The notes below the pieces were generated by a model. It did not search any database. It worked only from the letters and a program-made list of their open reading frames with translations, and was not told the origin of the DNA. A stretch of DNA of 64,000 bases from Rhizobium sp. RCAM05350 (lineage in GTDB: Bacteria > Pseudomonadota > Alphaproteobacteria > Rhizobiales > Rhizobiaceae), in the NCBI GenBank assembly GCA_024426085.1, contig CP087974.1, positions 3,320,001-3,384,000 on the forward strand, written 5' to 3'. The position numbers were made by a program, and so were the translations under genes. Within the stretch, counting starts at the first letter, position 1. Each line of letters starts with the position of its first letter. Shown here piece after piece: positions 53,005-63,193 of the stretch.

Positions 53005-53772
53005 TCACTCATCCGTCATTTTTCCGTTGCGTGATTCCAGCCGATAGCGGTTGCCAGGGTAGACCAGCCGGGCAAAAGAAACGACGCGTTTCGACGACCA
53101 TGTGCGGCGTCGAATGAGTAGACAGGGCTCTGTGCGCAGGATGACCAGCAGCTTGCATTCCCATGGCTGCGGCATGGCGGCCTCAACGATATGTTCGGAG
53201 CCGCTCAAGGGGGCTTCCGCCGTCAAATAGGCATTCGGTGTCTGTGCTGTGAAGTCCTGCTCCAGGTAGCCGGGCGCTGCTTCCGGGTTGACAAAGCGGT
53301 CTTCGATCTGCACCGGAACGCCGTTTTCGCTGTGCACGATCAGCGAATGAAACACCGATGCCCCGATCGCCAGGCCAAGCGCGTCGGCAACGTCTGGCGC
53401 TGCGGTTTCCTGGGCTAGAACGATCACGGAAGCCTGATGCGTATGGCCTCGCTCGTCGATCTCCTCGGCGATGTTGCGCACCTCGAACAGTTCGGAATAG
53501 CCCTTGCGCTCTGCAACGAAGGAGCCGACGCCCTGGATCTGCACGAGTTCGCCTTCGCTCGCCAGTTCCCTCAGCGCCCGATTGGCCGTCATTTTGCTGA
53601 CGCCCAGTTCCACGACCAGTTCGTTCTCTGATGGTACCCGGTGTTTCGGTGGCCATTCGCCGCTCTGGATACGGTCGAGGATCATCTGCTTGACGCCCGC
53701 ATAGAGCGGCGAGCCGTCATTGTCGCTGGCGTCCCATTTTAACGGAGCGTTCTGGTCATTGCTTCGTTTCAT
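53005..53772 (-). CDS. hutC: HutC histidine utilisation repressor, GntR family
   Basis: Intact, about 255 residues. The GntR winged helix is at residues 22-85 (VKQMILDRIQSGEWPP, VPSENELVVELGVSKMTANRALRELASEG across 28 residues) and a UTRA effector domain follows, ending PGNRYRLESR. HutC senses urocanate in known hut systems. I prefer MKRSND at 53772, with AAGGA upstream; an earlier start at 53805 is possible. It diverges from the transporter operon with a 195-base gap that holds a palindromic operator. Confidence 0.9.
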   Translation of the reverse strand: MKRSNDQNAPLKWDASDNDGSPLYAGVKQMILDRIQSGEWPPKHRVPSENELVVELGVSKMTANRALRELASEGELVQIQGVGSFVAERKGYSELFEVRNIAEEIDERGHTHQASVIVLAQETAAPDVADALGLAIGASVFHSLIVHSENGVPVQIEDRFVNPEAAPGYLEQDFTAQTPNAYLTAEAPLSGSEHIVEAAMPQPWECKLLVILRTEPCLLIRRRTWSSKRVVSFARLVYPGNRYRLESRNGKMTDE

Positions 53773-53844
53773 ATGCTCATTCCTTGGGCGGAAATAATTT
53801 TGCACTCAAATGCGTCCGTCTACTTGCATACCATAAAAATTAGC

Positions 53845-53858
53845 ATATGGTACCATAT
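53845..53858. promoter_or_regulatory. Probable HutC operator, ATATGGTACCATAT
   Basis: A perfect 14-bp palindrome in the hutC/transporter gap, 72 bases upstream of hutC and about 110 bases before the binding-protein start. A related half site (GCATACCAT) lies 20 bases to the left. Its symmetry and place fit a GntR/HutC dimer controlling both directions. That HutC binds it is inference. Confidence 0.65.
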
Positions 53859-53967
53859 ACAACATGGATGTTCAGGGTCATTTTTCGACCTGGTCAACCA
53901 TCAATATTTGTGAAGCCGGCGCAGATCGGCGGACGTTGTTGAAGATAAACCTCAGAGGAACGTGAAC

Positions 53968-54807
53968 ATGAACCTGTCAAAATTCCTGATGGCTGGTGCC
54001 GTCGCATTCGCAACTCTTGCTGCTCCGATGGCTCAGGCCAAGGACTGGAAGACCGTTACCATTACGCTTGAAGGCGCCTATGCGCCGTGGAACCTCACCA
54101 ATCCGGACGGCACGCTCGGCGGCTTCGAGCCGGAACTGGCCAAGTACCTTTGCGACCACATGAAGGTCGAGTGCACACTCGTTGCTTCCGATTGGGACGG
54201 CATGATCCCGGCGCTCAACGCCGGCAAGTTCGATGTCATCATGGATGCCCTTTCGATCACCGAAGAGCGCAAGAAGATCATCGACTTCACAATCCCTTAT
54301 GCCCACACGCACGCCGCTTTTGCGACGCTGAAGGATAGCCCGCTGGCAAACGCTGCCGGCACCGGCACGGTCGTCAAGCTCGATCCGGGTGCGACCGGCG
54401 TCAAGGAAGTCGAGGCGATGAAGGCAGCGTTTGCCGGCAAGACCATCGGCATCCAGGCTGCAACCGTCTATTCCAAGTTCATCTATGACAACTTCGGCGA
54501 TGTCGCCACGGTTCGCGAGTACAAGACCGGCGCCGAGCGCGACCTCGATCTCGAAAGCGGCCGCATCGACCTCGTCTTCGACGACGCCGTCTACCTGATC
54601 TCCGCCTTTGAAAAGTCCAACGGCACGCTCGGCTTCACCGGGCCGGAAATCGGCGGCACGATCTTCGGCAGCGGCGAAGGCCTTGGCATTCGTCAGGCCG
54701 ATACCGATCTGCGCGACATGTTCAACAAGGCGATCGAGTCCGCACTTGCCGATGGCACGATCAAGACCCTGTCGATGAAGTGGTTCAAGACCGACGTTAC
54801 CCCCTGA
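53968..54807 (+). CDS. Amino acid ABC transporter substrate-binding protein, family 3
   Basis: Intact, 279 residues. Signal peptide MNLSKFLMAGAVAFATLAAPMAQA is cut near residue 24. Family 3 features: LEGAYAPWNLTNPDGTLGGFEPELAK region binding the amino acid (residues 32-57), DWDGMIPALNAGKFD and MDALSITEERKK. I chose ATG 53968, with AGAGGA eight bases before; GTG 53962 is too close to that site. It opens an operon of transporter plus hut-like enzymes; histidine or a histidine derivative is the likely ligand. Confidence 0.92.
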   Translation: MNLSKFLMAGAVAFATLAAPMAQAKDWKTVTITLEGAYAPWNLTNPDGTLGGFEPELAKYLCDHMKVECTLVASDWDGMIPALNAGKFDVIMDALSITEERKKIIDFTIPYAHTHAAFATLKDSPLANAAGTGTVVKLDPGATGVKEVEAMKAAFAGKTIGIQAATVYSKFIYDNFGDVATVREYKTGAERDLDLESGRIDLVFDDAVYLISAFEKSNGTLGFTGPEIGGTIFGSGEGLGIRQADTDLRDMFNKAIESALADGTIKTLSMKWFKTDVTP

Positions 54808-54815
54808 TCCGGGTT

Positions 54816-54849
54816 TGCCCGCCGCTTGCTATTTTGCCTGTGGCGGGCA
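54816..54849 (+). promoter_or_regulatory. Stem-loop after the binding-protein gene
   Basis: An 8-bp perfect stem TGCCCGCC / GGCGGGCA with an 18-base loop, starting nine bases after the binding-protein stop. A second, 6-bp stem GGCCGC / GCGGCC follows at about 54867-54890. There is no T-run. It probably stabilises the binding-protein mRNA relative to the downstream permeases. Confidence 0.55.
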
Positions 54850-54949
54850 CACTTGCTGCGGCAGGCCGCTCTCTGAAGAAGCGCGGCCTTCCATATCCAC
54901 TTGAAGATCGGGAATCCGGCTTTGCCGGGAACGACGGGACGCCTGCGGC

Positions 54950-55673
54950 ATGGCTTTACTTCAAATGATCGGATTTGGCCCCACCGGCTGGGGCGGGCTG
55001 CTGCTTGTAGCAGCGCTGATGACGCTTTGCGTCACCGCCGTGGCACTGTTGATCGGCGCTATCCTGGGCTCGCTCGTTGCGTGGGCCAAGCTCTCGGGCA
55101 GCCGGATCATGAGAACGATCGGCGGCATTTACACCACGGTATTCCGTGGCGTTCCCCGAGCTGTTGATCATCTATCTCGTCTATTTCGGCGGCTCGAGTG
55201 CCGTCACCGCCATCGGCACGGCGATGGGCTATGAGGGCTTTCTAGGCCTCCCGTCCTTTGCTGCCGGCGCGCTTGCAGTCGGCATCATCTCCGGCGCCTA
55301 TCAGGCCGAAGTGTTTCGCGGCGCTTATCTCGCCATTCCCAAGGGGGAACTGGAGGCAGCGCAGGCGATCGGCATGAACCGCAGTTTGCGTTTTCGCCGC
55401 ATCATCGGGCCGCAGGTATTCCGCTTCGCCATTCCCGGGATCGGTAATGTCTGGCAGCTCAGCCTCAAGGATTCGGCCCTCGTCTCCGTGACCGGGCTTG
55501 CCGACCTGATGCGCACCAGCCAGGTCGCCGCCGGCTCGACGCGGCAGCACTTCCTGTTCTTCATCGTTGGCGGCTGCCTCTATTTGATCATGACCAGCTT
55601 CTCCGACCGGATTTTCAACAGCGCTGAAAAGCGCGCCAATCGCAGCATGCCGACCAGCCTCGGCCAGGCCTGA
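54950..55673 (+). CDS. Amino acid ABC transporter permease, first (one frameshift)
   Basis: About 240 residues, HisQ/M family, with five membrane segments (first LLLVAALMTLCVTAVALLIG). The EAA loop reads ELEAAQAIGMNRSLRFRRIIGP. The frame is lost near 55155, where CCCC replaces the expected CCC in GVPELLIIY. Lies 142 bases after the binding-protein gene and 13 bases before the second permease gene. Confidence 0.92.
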
Positions 55674-55686
55674 TCAAGGAGACGCG

Positions 55687-56397
55687 ATGGACATCGCCTT
55701 CATGTTCGAGACCATGAAAACGCTGCTGGCCGCTCTGCCGATGACGCTGGCGCTGTTTTCCCTTTCCGTCTTCTTCGGCGGCATACTGGCGCTTCTGATT
55801 GTCTGGATGCGCGTCAGCGCAATGCCGCCGCCCGCAACTTTGCCAAGGGCTACATTTTCATCTTTCGCGGCTCGCCGCTTCTGATCCAGATGTTCCTGAT
55901 CTTCTATGGTCTCGGTCAGTTCGGTTTCATTCGTTACAGCTTCCTGTGGCCAGCGTTGCGCGAGCCCTTCGTCTGTGCGGTACTGTCGCTGGCGCTCTGC
56001 ACGGCCGGCTATTCGGCGGAAATCTTCCGCTTCGGGCTTCGGGCCATTCCGGCCAAGGAAATCGAGGCTGCCCGCTCGGTCGGTATGTCCGGTTTTCTTC
56101 TGACGCGCCGCATCCTCGCACCGATCGCCTTCCGCCATGCGCTGCCGGCCTATTCGACCGAAGTGGTGATGATGGTGAAATCGACTGCGCTGGCGAGCCT
56201 TGTAACCGTCTGGGAAGTGACGGGCGTTGCCCAGCGGCTGATCGCCCAGACATATCGCACGATGGAAGTCTTCCTCTGTGCCGCCATCATCTACCTCCTT
56301 CTGAATTTCATCATCCTGCAGGCCATGGCGCTGCTCGAATACAAGCTGACTCCGCATCGCCGCGCTGCGCTCGCTTTTCCCGGTTCCGCAACGATGA
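55687..56397 (+). CDS. Amino acid ABC transporter permease, second (frameshifted)
   Basis: About 236 residues, HisM-like, partner of the first permease. RGSPLLIQMFLIFYGLGQFG and the EAA loop EIEAARSVGMSGFLLTRRILAP are typical. The frame breaks near 55830. In the assembled frame there is no stop before the ATPase; a TGA at 56395-56397 in the adjacent frame overlaps the ATPase ATG as ATGA, which would be the natural arrangement, so another indel near 56370 is likely. Confidence 0.9.
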
Positions 56398-57201
56398 CCT
56401 CCGCGACCCTCAACCAGACTGGAACGACCATGGCAGGCACGACCCGGCTTTCCGTCCGCAATATCCGCAAGAGTTTTGGCACTCATGAGGTGCTGCGCGG
56501 CATCTCGCTCGAGGCCCGCGATGGCGACGTCATTTCGCTTCTCGGCGCCAGCGGCTCGGGAAAATCCACCTTCCTGCGCTGTATTAACCTTCTGGAAATT
56601 GCCGATCACGGCGAGATTTCCGTCGATGGCGAACTGATCCAGATGCTGCAACGCGGCGGAAAGAACGTTCCGGCCAACCGCCGTCAGGTGGACCGGATCC
56701 GTTCCGAGCTCGGCATGGTGTTTCAGTCCTTCAATCTCTGGTCCCATATGACGATCCTTGAAAACGTCATCGAGGGGCCGGTGCATGTGCTGAAGCGCCC
56801 GCGTGCCGAATGCATCGCCGAAGCTGAAGCCTTGCTGGAAAAGGTCGGCATCGCCGAAAAACGCCATGCCTATCCGGCGCATCTGTCGGGCGGCCAGCAG
56901 CAGCAGCGCTGCCATTGCCCGCTCGCTGGCGATGAAGCCGAAAGTCATGTTGTTTGACGAGCCGACCTCGGCGCTCGATCCCGAACTGGTCGGCGAAGTG
57001 CTGCGCGTCATGCGCTCGCTGGCCGAAGAAGGCATGACCATGCTGGTCGTCACTCACGAGATGAGCTTCGCCCGCAACGTCTCCAACCGGGTGATCTTCA
57101 TGAAATCCGGCGAGATCGACAGCGACGGCGCGCCGGAAGAGCTGTTCGGCTCGGGCGGTTCGCCCAGTTTCCGCCAGTTTATCGGTAATTTCGGAGGCTG
57201 A
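56394..57201 (+). CDS. Amino acid ABC transporter ATP-binding protein (one frameshift)
   Basis: About 268 residues, HisP/GlnQ type. Walker A GASGSGKSTFL near residue 50, the Q-loop VFQSFNLWSHMT, signature LSGGQQQ, then a frame change near 56920, and Walker B VMLFDEPTSALDPELVGE and VVTHEMSFARNVS. A start at MAGTTRLSVRN, 12 residues later, is an alternative. Followed by the HutH-like gene after two bases. Confidence 0.92.
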
Positions 57202-57203
57202 TC

Positions 57204-58697
57204 GTGCAGGATATCGTACTCAAAACGGCGCTCGATTGGCGCGCCGTGGCGGCGATTGCCGATGGTGTAGCGCTTTCTCTTTCTGACGCCGCCAAACAGC
57301 GGGTCGAAACGGCAAGCCGGATCGTTTCTGCGATCGTCGAAAGCGGCGTGCGGGCCTATGGCGTCAATACCGGTGTCGGCGCACTCGCCGATACGGTGGT
57401 TGACCGCCCGTCGCAGAGCCGTTTGTCCTGCAACATCATCCTCAGCCATGCCTGCGGTGTTGGTCCGCTGCTGGAAGCGCGGGAAGTCCGCGCGATCATC
57501 GCCGCGCAGATAGCCAATTTTTCCCACGGCCATTCCGGCGTGCGTCCGGCGATCGTGGAACTGCTGCAGACGTTTTTGCGCGAAGACTGTATTCCGGAGG
57601 TGCCATCCAAAGGCTCGGCCGGCTATCTCTCTCACAATGCCCACATTGCGCTGGTGCTGATCGGCGAAGGCAAGGCGCGGCTGAAGGGGAAGCCGGTGAC
57701 CGGCGCCGAAGCACTGAAAGCGCTTGGCGCGGAGCCGCTGGTTCTGCAGGCCAAGGAAGGCTTAAGTCTCGTCAACGGAACGGCCTGTTCCACGGGACTT
57801 GGATCGGTGGCACTGGCGCGAGCGGAGCGACTGCTGGATTGGGCCGATGCCATCGCGTCGCTGACGATCGAAGCGCTCGGCTGCCAGATGACCGCTTTCG
57901 ATGCTGATGTGCTCGCCCTTCGCAAGTCCACGGGGATCGAAAAGGTCGGCAAGACTTTGCGCGGGCGTCTCGCCGGCAGCGGATTGATCGAGACAGCGAA
58001 AGGCGCCCGGACGCAGGATGCCTTGAGCCTACGTTCGGTTCCGCATGCCCATGGCGCGGGATGGGATGTTTTCGATTTTGCAAGCGAGGTCGTCAATCAG
58101 GAACTGGCGTCGGTGACCGACAATCCGGCAGTCTCCGGCACGCCGGAAGCGCCGGTGGTCTCTTCCGAGGCGCATGCCGTGGCGCCGGCGCTCGGACAGG
58201 CGCTGGATGGTCTCGCCATCGCGATTGCCCAGATTTCGATGATGAGCGAGCGCCGGATCGACCGCCTCGTCAATCCGCTGATCAGTGGTCTTCCGGCCTT
58301 TCTGGCCGTTGACCCAGGTGCCGGCTCAGGCTTCATGATCGCCCAGTATACGGCCGCCGCCCTTGCTGCGGAAAACCGGCGTCTTGGCGCACCGGCAAGC
58401 CTCGATGGCGGCGTCACCTCGGCGCTGCAGGAGGATTTCCTCGGACATCCGACGGCGGCCGCTAACAAGCTGCTCGCCGTGATCGACAATGCCGAGCAGA
58501 TCCTCGGCATCGAATTTGCAGCGGCCGCACAGGCGCAGGATTTCAAGCCCGGCGTCGCGTCGCGGGGCGCGGGGACCGATGCGCTCTATCGCCATATCCG
58601 TGCCGATGTGCCAACCTACGCCGACGACCGGCCGCTCGGCTGGGATCTGGAAAAGGCCCACGATCTCCTGCAAAGGTCGCTACCGCCAGGCATTTAA
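57204..58697 (+). CDS. HutH-like aromatic amino acid lyase homologue lacking the MIO triad
   Basis: Intact, 497 residues, homologous to histidine ammonia-lyase along its length. YGVNTGVG (Tyr52), SHACGVG (His82), the Arg of LSLR (277) and Glu390 match active-site residues. But the Ala-Ser-Gly triad that cyclises into the MIO cofactor is absent: known enzymes read KGSVGASGDLAP, this one KGSAGYLSHNAH, three residues shorter (residues 136-147). The catalytic QDxYSLR tyrosine is Ala273 and the NFHG segment is replaced. The local reading is coherent, so this is not an indel effect. It probably catalyses an elimination that needs no MIO, or has lost activity. It is likely a second HutH homologue, with the canonical hutH outside the window. 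Confidence 0.88.
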   Translation: MQDIVLKTALDWRAVAAIADGVALSLSDAAKQRVETASRIVSAIVESGVRAYGVNTGVGALADTVVDRPSQSRLSCNIILSHACGVGPLLEAREVRAIIAAQIANFSHGHSGVRPAIVELLQTFLREDCIPEVPSKGSAGYLSHNAHIALVLIGEGKARLKGKPVTGAEALKALGAEPLVLQAKEGLSLVNGTACSTGLGSVALARAERLLDWADAIASLTIEALGCQMTAFDADVLALRKSTGIEKVGKTLRGRLAGSGLIETAKGARTQDALSLRSVPHAHGAGWDVFDFASEVVNQELASVTDNPAVSGTPEAPVVSSEAHAVAPALGQALDGLAIAIAQISMMSERRIDRLVNPLISGLPAFLAVDPGAGSGFMIAQYTAAALAAENRRLGAPASLDGGVTSALQEDFLGHPTAAANKLLAVIDNAEQILGIEFAAAAQAQDFKPGVASRGAGTDALYRHIRADVPTYADDRPLGWDLEKAHDLLQRSLPPGI

Positions 58698-58718
58698 AAC
58701 TCCCGAAAGGATACTGCC

Positions 58719-59877
58719 ATGACCGCCCATTTCGACGTTGCCGTAGTCGGCCTTGGCGCCATGGGCAGTGCCGCCATCGCCCATCTGGCTGCCCGTGGCG
58801 TGAAGGCGATCGGCATCGATGCCTGGTATCCGGCCCATGCTCTGAGCTCATCGCATGGCGATAGCCGGTTGATCCGGCTCGGTTATTTCGAGAACCCGTC
58901 CTATGTGCCGCTGCTGCAGCGCGCCTATGCCAATTGGCGGACACTGGAAATGCGGCTGCAGCGAGGACGTCCTGACAATCACCGGCGTCCTGCAGATCGG
59001 CAAGCCGGACAGCAAGATTGTCAGCGGCACCAAGAAAAGCTGTGCCCTGCACAACCTGCCGCTGGAAACGCTTGATCCCGACGCGATGCGCCGCCGTTTC
59101 CCTGTATTTTCTCTTGATGATGACGAGGTCGCTCTCCTTGATCCGCAGGGCGGATATCTGCGACCGGAGGTGGCTGTCATGGGCCATCTCAAACTTGCGG
59201 CTAGCGATGGTGCGGCCTTACATTTCGGCGAGAAGGTGACGGCAATCGAACCGGGCGACCACGGCGTTACGATCGTTTCCGATACCGGACGCTATACGGC
59301 CGGCAAGGTCATCGTTGCGACCGGTTCGTGGATCGGTGAACTGGTGCCGGCGCTGCGCGATCATGCCGTGCCGATCAAGCAGGTGGTCTCCTGGTATCAG
59401 CCGACCGACGGTTTCGTCACCATGCCGCAGCGCATGCCGGTCTTCATTCGCGACGAAGGTGAAAACGGTTCGTTCTTCGGCTTCCCGGCCATCGGAGTCG
59501 ATGGCGTCAAAGTTGGCCGCCATGCGCATTTCCGCGAACCGATCGATCCGAACCAGTCCAATCCGGTCGTCAATGACAAGGATACCGATCTGCTCGACAG
59601 TTTCATCCGGCGCCGCCTTCCGGCCGCTGCCGGACTGCGCGTGCGCTCTACCACTTGCCGCTATACGATGCTGCCGAGCGAAGACTTTCTGCTCGACCTC
59701 TTGCCAAACGACAAGCGCATCGTCGTGGCATCGCCGTGTTCCGGCCACGGGTTCAAGTTCACCAGCGTCGTCGGCGAAATCCTTGCCGATTTGGCGCTGG
59801 AGGGCGGCACGGCCCTGCCGATCAGTGCCTTCTCGTTTGCGGCAATGGACCGGTTTCTGGCAGCGCGGGCGGCATAA
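58719..59877 (+). CDS. Sarcosine oxidase / N-methyltryptophan oxidase-like flavoenzyme (one frameshift)
   Basis: About 386 residues, FAD-dependent amine oxidase of the monomeric sarcosine oxidase family. The Rossmann dinucleotide motif is VVGLGAMGSAA (residues 9-19), HGDSRLIR matches the family active-site segment, and the cysteine in TTCRYTMLPSEDF is at the position that binds FAD covalently in sarcosine oxidase. PCSGHGFKF closes the FAD site. The frame breaks near 58965. Family members oxidise N-methyl amino acids. It lies 21 bases after the HutH-like gene. Confidence 0.9.
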
Positions 59878-59879
59878 GC

Positions 59880-60812
59880 ATGACCTACGAGTTTGACCCC
59901 GTAGCCGAAACCTTCCTTGGCCTGCCAGGCGCAACCGAGGCCCGTCCGGGCGCGGTTGCGATTTTCGGTGCGGTGCACGGGACGGCCTATCCCAACGCCG
60001 TTCACGAGATATCCGGCATAACAGCTCCGGATGCCGTCCGCCGGGCGATCACAGAAGCGTCCGTGCATATCGACCATTGGGATTTTGATTTTGATGGCCC
60101 ATTGTTGAACGACGGCGCGCTCGATGTGGTGGACCTCGGCGATGTCGCCACCCGGCCGGATGACAACGCCGGCAATCGCGTAGCGATCGAGGCGGCGACG
60201 CGGGACATTCGCGCGGCGGGCGCCATTCCAGTCGTGATCGGCGGCGACGATTCGGCCGCTATTCCCTTCATGCGCGGCCTTGCCGATGTCGAGGCCCTGC
60301 ATATTCTCCAGATTGACGCACATATCGATTGGCGCGATCGGATCGGTACTGAGACGCTCGGTTATTCCAGCACGATGCGGCGCGCTTCCGAGCTTCCGTT
60401 CGTGCGTTCCATGACCCAGGTCGGCATTCGCGCCGTTGGCAGCGCGCGCCGCGAAGAAGTCGAGGTGGCGCGGGCCTGGGGATCGCGGCTGGTCACGGTG
60501 CGCCAGGTGCGGGTAAGCGGCGTTGCGGAGATCGCCGACGCCATTCCGCGGGATGGCGCGCTGCTCATTCATATCGACGTTGATGCGCTCGATCCGTCGA
60601 TCTGCCCGGGCGTCAACGCCCTGTCGCCCGGAGGCCTATGGCTCGAGGAAGTGACTGACCTGATCGCCTCGGCAATGACTGGTCGCACCCTCGCCGGGTT
60701 CTCGATCGTCGAGTTTCAGCCGAAAAATGACGTCAACGGTATGACTGCGACTGTCGTCGGCCGCCTGATATGCCATATACTGGGAAATCTGGCCCGCAAC
60801 ACTGGCCGCTAA
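59880..60812 (+). CDS. Arginase/agmatinase family protein with altered metal motif
   Basis: Intact, 310 residues. Family motifs are DAHIDWRD (residues 146-153) and IDVDALDPS (232-240), which supply most of the dimanganese ligands. The first motif, normally GGDHS, reads GGDDS (121-125), replacing a metal-binding histidine with aspartate. It starts two bases after the flavoenzyme stop and its stop overlaps the convergent hutD stop by four bases. In hut operons an arginase-family formimidoylglutamase is common, but the motifs here are nearer agmatinase. Substrate unknown; hydrolase of a guanidino or formimino compound is the best guess. Confidence 0.85.
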   Translation: MTYEFDPVAETFLGLPGATEARPGAVAIFGAVHGTAYPNAVHEISGITAPDAVRRAITEASVHIDHWDFDFDGPLLNDGALDVVDLGDVATRPDDNAGNRVAIEAATRDIRAAGAIPVVIGGDDSAAIPFMRGLADVEALHILQIDAHIDWRDRIGTETLGYSSTMRRASELPFVRSMTQVGIRAVGSARREEVEVARAWGSRLVTVRQVRVSGVAEIADAIPRDGALLIHIDVDALDPSICPGVNALSPGGLWLEEVTDLIASAMTGRTLAGFSIVEFQPKNDVNGMTATVVGRLICHILGNLARNTGR

Positions 60813-61375
60813 GCCGGGGTAATGCGGATTAGGTAAGCCTCTGTCGGCATGTCGGAGGTGATCAAGACGACGCCCTCGAGGATGGCGCCATCGAGCCGGC
60901 CGAGTTCTTCGGCATGGTCTCCACTGTCGATCCGCACATTGCCGAGCGAAAGAAGCATCGTGACGCCGCCCTCGGCATCCAGATGGTGCTGCCCTTCAAC
61001 GATCCGTTTCTCGACTTGATGCGTCCATTGTCCGCGCCGGGTCATAACGTTCAGGTCAACGATGGTCCCGGATACCAGCCGCGCGGATGTCGGTGTGTCG
61101 GCCGGAAAGGCGAGCGGGTGGGATGCCTGCGTCAGCACGGCGGGCGATCTTCCGGCGATATCGAGTTCCATACCCTGCCCCTCAAGGATCGACAGGGTGC
61201 GGTCGATACCGGCAAAGACGGAAAACGGCCCATTGCTTGCCACCGTCGCCATGCTGATACGCCAGCCGAAGGTGGCGAGATCGGCCTCCGGCGGGAACAC
61301 CACGATCTCCGCGGTCTCGCCCCCACCGTTTTTCCATGGCATGCGGCGGTAGTTTTTCGAGCGAAGAACTTGCAT
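60809..61375 (-). CDS. hutD: HutD family protein
   Basis: Intact, 188 residues (190 if the ATG at 61381 is used; MQVLRSK at 61375 has AAGGA at a better distance). The family start reads RSKNYRRMPWKNGGGETAEI, and GWRISMATVASNGPFSVFAGIDRTL is the cupin-like core (over 20 residues; key GWRIS and FSxFxGxDR). HutD is a conserved accessory of histidine utilisation thought to limit urocanate build-up; its biochemical action is unclear. It is 144 bases downstream of hutU on the same strand. Confidence 0.9.
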   Translation of the reverse strand: MQVLRSKNYRRMPWKNGGGETAEIVVFPPEADLATFGWRISMATVASNGPFSVFAGIDRTLSILEGQGMELDIAGRSPAVLTQASHPLAFPADTPTSARLVSGTIVDLNVMTRRGQWTHQVEKRIVEGQHHLDAEGGVTMLLSLGNVRIDSGDHAEELGRLDGAILEGVVLITSDMPTEAYLIRITPA

Positions 61376-61519
61376 GGCCATAATCCTTGAAGGCGGGTTC
61401 CCTTTGTCTGTCGCGCTCAGCCAAATGCTGAATGCGACGTTTTCGTTGGCAAAGAAGGCCGCTGTTACTCTACAGGCTTCCCGGACCTCGCAAAACGACG
61501 AGATTCGGGGGCGCTTGTT

Positions 61520-63189
<1,670 letters not shown>

Positions 63190-63193
<4 letters not shown>

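Noticed and set aside
57600..57660. Loss of the MIO triad in the HutH-like gene as another indel artefact
   Set aside because: The reading frame is continuous and conserved on both sides, the change is a clean three-residue shortening, and a second active-site change (Tyr to Ala at residue 273) is far away.
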